This document shows positions 57,283-64,000 of a DNA stretch of 64,000 nucleotides, one piece after another. The translations under genes were made by a program, and so were the position numbers. Every line of letters begins with the position of its first letter. Position 1 is the first letter of the stretch. The DNA is from Selenomonas sputigena ATCC 35185 (lineage in GTDB: Bacteria; Bacillota; Negativicutes; Selenomonadales; Selenomonadaceae). Location of the stretch: NCBI RefSeq assembly GCF_000208405.1, contig NC_015437.1:620001-684000 (forward strand). Reading direction: 5' to 3'. The notes under the pieces were generated by a model. That model was not told where the DNA came from. It did not search any database and saw only the letters and a list, made by a program, of their open reading frames with translations.

Positions 57283-59058
57283 TCACTCCATGATGCCCGC
57301 CATCTTCAGCAGATACTGAGCGTTGCGCGTCGTGCAGCGTCCTTCTTTGATCTTGTAGTCGAAGAGAAGCTTGTCGTCCTCGTAGCTTTCTTCAAAGTGC
57401 CAGTTCGTTACGGGAGCGGCGTCGCTTTCGATCTCGCAAAGCTCGAAGTCGTGCGTGGAGACGAGGGTGATGAAGTCCGCGCCTGTGAGGCGCGAAATGG
57501 CTTCTCTTGCGCCGATGAGGCGATCGGCGCTATTCGTGCCCTTGAAGATTTCGTCGATGACGATGAGCATGGGCAGGCGCTTTTCCTTGAACGCCATCAT
57601 GCTCTTGATGCGCAGGATTTCGGCATAGAAGGTGGAAAGGCCGTGCGCCGCGTCGTCCGTCACGCGGATCGAGGTGAAGATGTGAAGCGGCGAGAGGCGA
57701 AAGCGCTCGCCCGGCACGGGGGCGCCCGCGTAGGCGAGGACGCAGGCGCTTGCGACGGTTCTGAGGTACGTCGTCTTGCCCGACATGTTCGATCCCGTGA
57801 TGATGCGCGTGCCTGCCGTCGCGTCGATGTCGTTCGGCACAGCCTTTTCCTCGGGAATCAGGAGATGGGTCAAGTTCTTGGCTTCGAGGCGCGGCGAAGC
57901 GTCTTCGAGGAGTTCGGGGAACGCATACATTTCGCGCACGAGTCCCACGGTCGAGAGGGAGAGGAGCACTTCGGTTTCCGCCCAGACGGCGAGCCAGTCG
58001 CCGAGGTGCGCGGCGGCCTTTTCCTGCCAGTGTGCGATGCGGTGCGCGAAGTGCAGGTCGCTGAGGAAGAAGGCGTTGGCGAGCAGCAGGAAGATGAGGT
58101 TGTGACGCGTGTGCGCATGATCGGCGAGGACGGCGAGGCGGCGCAGGGAGCGCGCGGCGCCGCCCGCCTTGAGCTGCGTCTGCAGTGCGATAAGGTGCGG
58201 GCTTTGAAATGTCGCATCTTCGAGGCGCGAAAAGAGACGCTCGTAGAGGCGCAATTCGCGGTGCATGGCGGCGAGCGGCTTCTGCGCGGATGCCGTGCGC
58301 CTGCCGAGCGCGAAGGCGATGAGGAACTGCAGCAGCACGAGTATGGCGGGCATCGTCCAGCCGATGAGAGAAAGCGATGCGCCGACGATGGCGAGCGCGA
58401 GGGCGGCGGGAAGAACCCACGCGATGAAGACCGTGCCCGCGTAGGGCTTCTCTGTATTTCTTTGCAGCGCTGTGAGGAGCGGCTTTGTATCGTGCCCGTC
58501 AGGCAGAAGAGCGGCTGCTGCCGTGAGGTCGAGGACGAGCCTGGGGCGGGTGATCAGTTCCTCGACGGCTTTTTGCCTCTTCCTTGCAAGCGCGAGATCA
58601 GCAGGGAAGGGGGAGAGCGCGTCGGCGAGGCTATCGCGCCCCGCCTTCGTGCGTGCGGCGCAAAGGTACTGGTAGATGGAATCAGCGCCGAAGAGGCTCA
58701 GATCCTGCGCCTGTGGCAATTCGTCCTTCAGATATTCCGCGCCCGTCACAGGAAAGTTGTGCCACTCCCCCGAAAATCGTGCGAGGAAGTTTGAAAGCGC
58801 GGCGATGTGGCTCTCCAAGAGCAGGCGCTGTTCGAAGAGCTTGCCGTGACGGCGCAGGAGCGCGGTGAAGCAGCAGGCGAGCGCGACGGCGACGAGATAT
58901 ATCTCAAGTGCGCCCGTGTCCCAGGCGGCGGCGAGCGCGAGAAGGCACAGGAAGAACGTCGTGAGGCGCAGCCAGGAAAGCATCTGTCCGCGCCGATCCA
59001 GCCGCCGCTTCTCGGCGAGATCCGTCTCTCGCGCCGCTTGGAAGAAATTTTTGTTCAT
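57283..59058 (-). CDS. Membrane-anchored MutS-like ATPase
   Basis: A 591-aa MutS-superfamily protein. Two N-terminal helices (LRLTTFFLCLLALAAAW, IYLVAVALACCFTALL) and a further hydrophobic pair near 210-255 interrupt the clamp/lever region. The C-terminal ABC ATPase has Walker A ITGSNMSGKTTYLRT, IRVTDDAAHGLSTFYAEI, Walker B LIVIDEIFKGTNSADR and THDFELCE. There is no mismatch-recognition domain I. Such transmembrane MutS homologues occur in Firmicutes with unknown role; mismatch repair is unlikely. Start ATG 59058 has a weak GAGG. Confidence 0.85.
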   Translation of the reverse strand: MNKNFFQAARETDLAEKRRLDRRGQMLSWLRLTTFFLCLLALAAAWDTGALEIYLVAVALACCFTALLRRHGKLFEQRLLLESHIAALSNFLARFSGEWHNFPVTGAEYLKDELPQAQDLSLFGADSIYQYLCAARTKAGRDSLADALSPFPADLALARKRQKAVEELITRPRLVLDLTAAAALLPDGHDTKPLLTALQRNTEKPYAGTVFIAWVLPAALALAIVGASLSLIGWTMPAILVLLQFLIAFALGRRTASAQKPLAAMHRELRLYERLFSRLEDATFQSPHLIALQTQLKAGGAARSLRRLAVLADHAHTRHNLIFLLLANAFFLSDLHFAHRIAHWQEKAAAHLGDWLAVWAETEVLLSLSTVGLVREMYAFPELLEDASPRLEAKNLTHLLIPEEKAVPNDIDATAGTRIITGSNMSGKTTYLRTVASACVLAYAGAPVPGERFRLSPLHIFTSIRVTDDAAHGLSTFYAEILRIKSMMAFKEKRLPMLIVIDEIFKGTNSADRLIGAREAISRLTGADFITLVSTHDFELCEIESDAAPVTNWHFEESYEDDKLLFDYKIKEGRCTTRNAQYLLKMAGIME

Positions 59059-59228
59059 AAAGCATCGTCCTCGTCTTTAACCGATATGTAATCCGTCTTT
59101 CCCTATATTATAAGCGTGAAACGCATCTGCGTCCAGTTCTCAGCCGCAGAATTCGCGAGGGATTTTGTTTGAGGATTCACTGGCAATGGTATATAATGAA
59201 AGAAATAAAGATTATGGAGGTGCGTCGA

Positions 59229-59504
59229 ATGGCACAGGATATTGTTGTATCCATGGACGATGATTTGAAATCGAATTTTGAAGAAGTGTGTGCGGATATC
59301 GGACTTTCTGCGCCTTCCGCTATCTTGATCTTTGCGCGGCGCGTCGCGCGGGAGCGCAGGATTCCGTTTGAACTGAGAGCCGCTCCTCTGACGGATTCGC
59401 TCTATTCGGAGAAGAGCCTGGCACGTTTGCGTCGCGGCATTGCGCAGCTTGATGCCGGAAAAGGCGTGCAGCACGATTTGATCGAGGTTGCAGGCGATGA
59501 ATAA
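59229..59504 (+). CDS. relB: RelB/DinJ-family antitoxin
   Basis: A 91-aa ribbon-helix-helix antitoxin: MAQDIVVSMDDDLKSNFEEV, SAPSAILIFARRVARERRIP, and an acidic tail. GGAGG (59216-59220) is 8 nt before ATG 59229. It overlaps the toxin start by 8 nt (ATGAATAA). Confidence 0.88.
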   Translation: MAQDIVVSMDDDLKSNFEEVCADIGLSAPSAILIFARRVARERRIPFELRAAPLTDSLYSEKSLARLRRGIAQLDAGKGVQHDLIEVAGDE

Positions 59505-59754
59505 GGTTTGGTCGGACGATGCGTGGGAAGAGTACATTGCTTGGCAGATGCAGGACAAGAAAACCTTGAAACGGATCAACCTGCTGCTTAAGGATGTCGA
59601 GCGTCACCCGTTCGAGGGAATCGGCAAGCCTGAGCCGCTCAGAGGAGAGTTGAGCGGTTTTTGGAGTCGGAGAATTGATGAGAAGAATCGTTTGCTTTAT
59701 CGGGTGTCGCGAGATTCGTTGGAGATTTTGTCCTGTAAAGGTCACTACGATTGA
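59497..59754 (+). CDS. yoeB: YoeB/Txe-family toxin
   Basis: An 85-aa ribosome-dependent mRNA interferase: KVWSDDAWEEYIAWQMQDKK, INLLLKDVERHPFEGIGKPE, LRGELSGFWSRRIDEKNRLL and the catalytic C-terminus SCKGHYD, all as in YoeB. Intact and coupled to relB. Confidence 0.93.
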   Translation: MNKVWSDDAWEEYIAWQMQDKKTLKRINLLLKDVERHPFEGIGKPEPLRGELSGFWSRRIDEKNRLLYRVSRDSLEILSCKGHYD

Positions 59755-59758
59755 CAAT

Positions 59759-59823
59759 ACCGCATTTTTGAAATGATTTGCCTAAGCTTCGGCGATGCAT
59801 TTGTTTCAAAAGTGCGGTTTTTT
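59759..59823 (+). terminator. Terminator of relB-yoeB
   Basis: ACCGCA-TTTTTGAAA pairs with TTTCAAAAG-TGCGGT around a 30-nt loop, then a six-T run. Confidence 0.8.
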
Positions 59824-59874
59824 GATACAAAATCATAGAGAATCATAAAAAATCGCTGGCGTATGGAAAAAATT

Positions 59875-59897
59875 ATGATATAATATATTCATATCAT
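59875..59897 (+). promoter_or_regulatory. ccm promoter with perfect dyad
   Basis: Extended -10 TG-A-TATAAT (59876-59884) overlaps the dyad ATGATAT-N9-ATATCAT (59875-59881 and 59891-59897), a candidate operator for redox or anaerobic control of the ccm operon. Confidence 0.5.
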
Positions 59898-59957
59898 AAG
59901 ATAAATTAAATCGATAACATTTCTTATTGTGACGAAGTGCGAAGGAGTGTGCTGCCG

Positions 59958-60611
59958 TTGGAAAATTCCTTGACGCTTTCCTTCGAGGATGCGGGCATAT
60001 CCTTCGCGGGACGCAGCGTGCTTCGGGGGCTTTCTTTCCAGCTTGCGGGCGGCATCGTCGCCAGCGTGCGCGGGCCGAACGGCAGCGGCAAGTCCACGCT
60101 CCTGCGCCTGGCGGCGGGGCTTCTGCGTCCGACAAAAGGGCGCGTCGCGCTGCAGACGGCGGCGGGAGAGGCCGAGGGAGCGGCGTGGCAGGCGAATCTC
60201 GCCTATCTCTCGCCCGAGCTTTCGCTCTACCCGCTGCTGACGGCGGCGGAGAACCTCGACTTCTTCCTCGGACTGCGCGGTATTGCGCTTTCCGATGCGG
60301 CGCGACGGACGCTCCTCGCGCGCGTGGGACTCAAGGGGGCGCAAGATTGGCGGATGCAGACGGCAAGCTTCTCGACAGGTATGCGCCAGCGTCTGAAGCT
60401 CGCCGTGCTGCTCGGCGCGGATGCGCCCTTCTGGCTGCTCGACGAGCCGGGCGCGAACCTCGATGAGGAAGGGCGCACGCTTCTCGCCGCGCTCGCGCGT
60501 GAAGCGGCGGCAGAAGGCCGGCTCGTGCTCTGGGCGACGAACGAGCAAAAAGAGGAGGTGGCTGCCGATGCAAGGATCTGCATTGCAGGGGGCGCGGCTC
60601 ATCTTTCGTAG
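59958..60611 (+). CDS. ccmA: CcmA, ABC ATPase of the haem-handling complex
   Basis: A 217-aa ABC ATPase working with CcmB/CcmC to release holo-CcmE. Walker A is [18 protein letters not shown], signature FSTGMRQRLKLAVLL, Walker B FWLLDEPGANLDEEG, and the switch region ATNEQ where His is usual. TTG 59958 is 10 nt after GAAGGAG; GTG codons at 59937 and 59949 lie in or before the RBS. First gene of the operon; overlaps ccmB by 44 nt. Confidence 0.88.
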   Translation: MENSLTLSFEDAGISFAGRSVLRGLSFQLAGGIVASVRGPNGSGKSTLLRLAAGLLRPTKGRVALQTAAGEAEGAAWQANLAYLSPELSLYPLLTAAENLDFFLGLRGIALSDAARRTLLARVGLKGAQDWRMQTASFSTGMRQRLKLAVLLGADAPFWLLDEPGANLDEEGRTLLAALAREAAAEGRLVLWATNEQKEEVAADARICIAGGAAHLS

Positions 60612-61248
60612 GGAGGTCGCCTGTGCCATGCGCAGCCGCTCCTCTTGGGCGGCGATGTTCATGTTTTCGTTGACGGCGATCGCGGCGCTTTCCTTTGCGC
60701 TTCGTTGTGCGCCGCCTGAGCCGCAGGTAGCGGCGGGACTCTTGTGGGTCGTGTTGTTTTTCTCGGCGGAGGCGGGCGTCGGCCGGGCGTTCTACGAAGA
60801 GGCGGCGAGCGGCACGCTGCTCGCCCTGCGCATCTATGCCGGAGCGCAGGCGGTGTTCGTCGGCAAATTCTGCTACACGCTCTTCATGCTCGTAGCACTC
60901 GCCGTCTTTGACCTAGCGCTCTTTCAAGTCTTTCTCGGCTTTTCGCTGGCGGACTTCTTCGCCGCCATGGTCTTTCTCCTCGTCGTATTCTTGGGCATCT
61001 GGGGTTTGGCGGCGGCGGGCGTCATCGTCTCGGCGCTGACGGTCGGTGCGGGCGCGAAGAGCGGACTGTTTTCCGTGCTGCTGCTGCCCGTCGTTTTGCC
61101 CGTGTTCCTGCCCGCGCTCAATCTCACGGGAGAGCTTTTCAGCTCCCTCCTGCCGTCCTCTTCCCTGCTCGGTGCGATGGCGCTCTACGACATGATCCTG
61201 ACGCTCGGCGCCTCGTGGCTCTTCGACTTCGTATGGCAGGAAATCTGA
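60568..61248 (+). CDS. ccmB: CcmB, membrane subunit of the haem-handling ABC complex
   Basis: A 226-aa hydrophobic protein with about six helices (AMRSRSSWAAMFMFSLTAIA, VLFFSAEAGVGRAFYEEA, SSLLGAMALYDMILTLGAS). ATG 60568 follows AGGAGG by about 10 nt within the end of ccmA. The pattern RAF-EE and length fit CcmB. Confidence 0.88.
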   Translation: MQGSALQGARLIFRREVACAMRSRSSWAAMFMFSLTAIAALSFALRCAPPEPQVAAGLLWVVLFFSAEAGVGRAFYEEAASGTLLALRIYAGAQAVFVGKFCYTLFMLVALAVFDLALFQVFLGFSLADFFAAMVFLLVVFLGIWGLAAAGVIVSALTVGAGAKSGLFSVLLLPVVLPVFLPALNLTGELFSSLLPSSSLLGAMALYDMILTLGASWLFDFVWQEI

Positions 61249-61302
61249 AACGGCGGCGAAAAAGAATGCTCGCCGATTCTTTCAAGAACAAGGGGTGAAT
61301 CT

Positions 61303-61920
61303 ATGCTTCGCGTCCTCATCATCGTGCTGACAGCAGCGCTCTTCGCCGCTGTGTTCTTCCTCGTGCCGCCCGCAGAAGGCTTGGGCGACTATGTGCGCCT
61401 CGTTTTCTTCCATGTTCCGGCGGCGTGGGTCTCGGTTCTCGCCTTTCTTCTGAGTGCGTGGTGGGCGCTTCGCTTCCTGCGATGTCGCAAGGAGCGCTTC
61501 GACGCGCTGAGCGCACGCTCGGCGAAGCTGGGCTTCTTCTTCGTGATCTTCGCCACGGCGACGGGCGCGCTCTTCAGCCGCCTTTCGTGGGGCGCATGGT
61601 GGAATTGGGATCCGCGCCAGACGACGATCTTCGTACTCATCCTCATCTACGGCGCATATCTCACGCTGCGCTCGGCTGTGCCCGAAAACCGCGGGCGTGC
61701 GCTCGTCTCGGCGGTCTACTCGCTCTTTTCTTTTCTGACCGTGCCGTTCCTCGTCTTCCTTCTGCCGCGCCTCTACTTCTCGCTGCATCCCGAGCCGCTG
61801 TTGAACAGCGGCGCACATGTGGCGATGGAGCCGTTGATGCTCGGCGTGCTCGCGCTCGGTCTTATCGACGCGACCTTGCTCTATTTCGCACTGCTCTTTC
61901 GGTCTGTCAAGGAGGACTGA
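61303..61920 (+). CDS. ccmC: CcmC, haem delivery to CcmE
   Basis: A 205-aa inner-membrane protein with about six helices. The tryptophan-rich haem-handling motif is WGAWWNWDPRQT. Flanking axial-ligand histidines are in VFFHVPAAW and LYFSLHPEPLL. No ccmD-like gene lies between it and ccmE (only 3 nt). Confidence 0.93.
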   Translation: MLRVLIIVLTAALFAAVFFLVPPAEGLGDYVRLVFFHVPAAWVSVLAFLLSAWWALRFLRCRKERFDALSARSAKLGFFFVIFATATGALFSRLSWGAWWNWDPRQTTIFVLILIYGAYLTLRSAVPENRGRALVSAVYSLFSFLTVPFLVFLLPRLYFSLHPEPLLNSGAHVAMEPLMLGVLALGLIDATLLYFALLFRSVKED

Positions 61921-61923
61921 CGC

Positions 61924-62298
61924 ATGAAAAAATCGTATGTGCTCTTCGGCCTCATCGCCCTCTTCGTCCTCTATGCGGGCTGGGCGTTCGCCGACAGCAT
62001 CACGCCCTATGTCGACATCGCTGAGGCGCGGTCGGCGCACGGCTCCGTGCAGGTCAAGGGGCTGCTCGATCCGGATGCTCCCGCACCCGCGCAGAAGGGG
62101 AAGGATTTCGTCTTCGGACTCGTCGATGAATCAGGAGAAAAAATGGAAGTGCATTATCACGGCACAGAGCCTGATCAATTTCGCTCGGCGCATCACATCG
62201 TCGCCGTCGGTTCGTACAAGGACGGCGCGTTCGAGGCGGATCGGCTGCTCATCAAGTGTCCGTCGAAGTATGAAAAGATAAAAGGCGGTTCATTATGA
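61924..62298 (+). CDS. ccmE: CcmE haem chaperone, Cys-type (CxxxY)
   Basis: A 124-aa membrane-anchored OB-fold protein that carries haem covalently to CcmF. One N-terminal helix (VLFGLIALFVLYAGWAFA), then the beta-barrel (SVQVKGLLDPDAP, FVFGLVDESGEKMEVHYHG, HHIVAVGSYKDGAFEADRLL). The haem attachment site is Cys112-P-S-K-Tyr116, i.e. CxxxY instead of the HxxxY of the E. coli type. The stop overlaps ccmF (ATGA). Confidence 0.92.
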   Translation: MKKSYVLFGLIALFVLYAGWAFADSITPYVDIAEARSAHGSVQVKGLLDPDAPAPAQKGKDFVFGLVDESGEKMEVHYHGTEPDQFRSAHHIVAVGSYKDGAFEADRLLIKCPSKYEKIKGGSL

Positions 62299-64000
62299 CA
62301 GCCGGCACGGCATTCCTCGTACTCTCGCTCATCTTTGCGATGGCGGCAGCATTTTCATGGATGCGCGGAAAGGCGGCTGCGGGCAAGGCGCTCGCGCTCG
62401 CTTCCTTCTTCGCGGCGGTCTTGGCGAGCGCATGGCTCTTCTGGCTGATTCTGCACGATCGCTTCGACATCGACTATGTGTGGAGCTATTCCTCGCTCGA
62501 TCTGCCGCTCGTCTACAAGATTTCCGCCTTCTGGGCAGGACAGCAAGGCTCATTCCTCTTGTGGCTCTTCTTCCATGCGGCGGCGGGCGCGGCGCTCGCC
62601 CTTCGCGCACGGCTCGGAAACGCAGGTCAGGCCGTGTTCTTCTTCCTGCAGGCTCTTTTGGCGGCGCTCGTCCTCTTCTACAGTCCGTTCGCTGTGACGG
62701 AGGGCTATGCGCCTGCTGACGGCGCGGGAATGAATCCGCTCCTGCAAGACCCGTGGATGGCGATTCATCCGCCGCTCGTGTTCTTTGGCTACGCACTGCT
62801 CGCCGTGCCGTATGCGGCGTCCTTGGGGGCGCTGCTGTCTGAAAAGGCGGACAGCACGGCGTGGCTCGCACTTGCGCGAAGCTGGGCGCTCGTCGCCTGG
62901 GCGCTCCTCGGTGCGGGCATCTTCGTCGGTGCTTTCTGGGCGTACAAGGTGCTCGGCTGGGGCGGCTGGTGGGGCTGGGATCCCGTGGAGAACTCTTCGC
63001 TCGTGCCGTGGCTCGCTGCGGGCGTCCTCGTCCACCTGCTCTCTGCCGCTCGCGTGCGCCCGACGAATCTCGCACTCGCGCATCTTTCTGCTATCTTCTC
63101 CTATGCGCTCGCGCTCTACGGCACGTTCCTCGCGCGAAGCGGCCTTTTGGGCGATTTCTCCGTGCATTCTTTCAGCGGCACGGGCGTCGGCCTCTGGCTT
63201 GTCGCCGTCGATGCGATCGTAGCGCTGGCGGGACTTTCGCTTCTCGTCTGGCGTGCGGGAAAGTTCCCCAAAGGCTCTCCGTACCCGGCGCATCGAAGCC
63301 GCGAATTCTTCCTCTTGCTCGGCTGTCTTGCCCTGACCTTTCTCGCCATCATCGTATTCATCGGCATGTCGATGCCGCTTCTCACAGGGCTTGGCGGCGA
63401 TTCTGCCGCCGTCGACACGGGCTTCTACGTCAAGACGAGCCTGCCGCTCGCCATCTGTATGCTGCTTGCGATGGCAGCCGCCTCCTTGCTGCACTATGGC
63501 GAGGGTCAGGTGTCGCTGCCAAAGGCGCTCATCGGCGCTATATTTGTAGGTGCGGCGGCGGCAGGACTCGCAGGCGTCAGAGAAGTCTCCTCGCTTGTCC
63601 TTGCGGGCGCTGCGGCTGTCGCCGCTTTTGCGAGTGTTCTCGCTTGGCGCGGCGGTGCACTTCGCCTTGCCGCAGCCGTCGCACACGCGGGCGCGGCTCT
63701 GGCTCTTTTTACGATGGCGCTCGCCGCGGCGGGAACGAGCACGACACTTGAGTTCGTGCCGGATGAGCCGCAGTCCTTCGGCAGAAACTCGATTCTCTAC
63801 GAGGGCATGGAACTTTCGGAGAGCCGCAGGGAGAAGGAGTATGTGTTCCGCGTCGACGGCGAGGAAGTGCGCGCCTTGACGAAACTCAGCGCGAGCGGCG
63901 AGGATGCGGCGAGAGAGCCTGCTATCGCGCACGGCGCGGCGGGCGACATCTACATCGCTCCCTCACCTGCGGCCGTCGGTCACGAGATCGTGCTGCAGCG
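62295..64000 (+). CDS. ccmF: CcmF, cytochrome c haem lyase (3' end beyond the window)
   Basis: Large inner-membrane haem lyase; 568 residues are visible and the frame is open at the window end. About ten helices, with haem-binding His in MAIHPPLVFFGY and the WWD signature WGGWWGWDPVENSSLVPW (near residue 230), then FLARSGLLGDFSVHSF. ATG 62295 overlaps the ccmE stop. It presumably ends shortly after the window, since family members are about 650 aa. Confidence 0.93.
   Translation, partial: MTAGTAFLVLSLIFAMAAAFSWMRGKAAAGKALALASFFAAVLASAWLFWLILHDRFDIDYVWSYSSLDLPLVYKISAFWAGQQGSFLLWLFFHAAAGAALALRARLGNAGQAVFFFLQALLAALVLFYSPFAVTEGYAPADGAGMNPLLQDPWMAIHPPLVFFGYALLAVPYAASLGALLSEKADSTAWLALARSWALVAWALLGAGIFVGAFWAYKVLGWGGWWGWDPVENSSLVPWLAAGVLVHLLSAARVRPTNLALAHLSAIFSYALALYGTFLARSGLLGDFSVHSFSGTGVGLWLVAVDAIVALAGLSLLVWRAGKFPKGSPYPAHRSREFFLLLGCLALTFLAIIVFIGMSMPLLTGLGGDSAAVDTGFYVKTSLPLAICMLLAMAAASLLHYGEGQVSLPKALIGAIFVGAAAAGLAGVREVSSLVLAGAAAVAAFASVLAWRGGALRLAAAVAHAGAALALFTMALAAAGTSTTLEFVPDEPQSFGRNSILYEGMELSESRREKEYVFRVDGEEVRALTKLSASGEDAAREPAIAHGAAGDIYIAPSPAAVGHEIVLQ

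Overview
The window (about 57-58 % G+C by eye, with AT-rich islands) looks like the chromosome of a diderm Firmicute of the class Negativicutes, most likely a Selenomonas-type bacterium. This is inferred from the mixture of Firmicutes genes (RNase J, FakA-like DAK2 protein, tsaE-tsaB-rimI-tsaD, reverse rubrerythrin, DUF441, XRE regulators) with outer-membrane genes (two-partner secretion TpsA/TpsB). No database search was possible, so the genus is a guess.

Layout. 1-3.7 kb: a four-carbon sugar-acid operon (DUF1537 kinase, cut by the window edge; PdxA2-type dehydrogenase; GntP permease). 4.0-7.7 kb: reverse rubrerythrin on the minus strand, then the t6A operon tsaE-tsaB-rimI-tsaD. 8-10.5 kb: zinc-ribbon protein, flavodoxin behind a long hairpin, and an IS30-family element. 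10.6-13.7 kb: phnW, a methyltransferase and phosphonopyruvate decarboxylase (aminoethylphosphonate synthesis without pepM). 13.8-17.6 kb: small membrane protein, two HMA2-like proteins (one with a Gly/Met-rich N-terminus) and a CtpC-like P1B ATPase. 17.9-21.1 kb: DUF2325 gene with a Fur-like box, feoA-feoB and a Cys-rich Feo partner. 21.2-26.4 kb: an AT-rich accessory island holding an IetAS-type AAA+/subtilase pair and an AAA-ATPase pseudogene, ending at tRNA-Gly(CCC). 26.5-35.7 kb: FtsA-like protein, degenerate DAK2 protein, DUF441, polar amino-acid ABC transporter, rplS, lepB, small GNAT. 35.9-40.3 kb: secreted class-3 lipase, prmA-rsmE-mtaB. 40.3-50.8 kb: a LytTR two-component locus with two sensor proteins, diverging from an operon of a bacterial voltage-gated sodium channel, a 1530-aa TpsA exoprotein and TpsB. 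50.9-59.8 kb: several toxin-antitoxin modules and remnants (mntA/hepT scrap, dinJ-yafQ, higA with a broken higB, relB-yoeB) between hinT, rpsU, RNase J, an orphan molybdopterin oxidoreductase and a membrane MutS-like ATPase. 59.9-64 kb: cytochrome c maturation operon ccmABCE-ccmF, open at the window end.

Most unusual. (1) The two sensor proteins are complementary halves of a histidine kinase: one has the GHKL ATPase but Met in place of the phospho-acceptor His, the other has an intact H-box but no ATPase domain. Their response regulator faces the sodium channel/TpsA/TpsB operon. (2) A dispersed, structured intergenic repeat of about 109 bp occurs five times; two copies 18 kb apart are identical, and the more diverged copies keep a 3' hairpin with compensatory changes. 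(3) A 166-bp MITE-like palindrome separates tpsA from tpsB. All functional statements come from reading motifs in the sequence and from general family knowledge.
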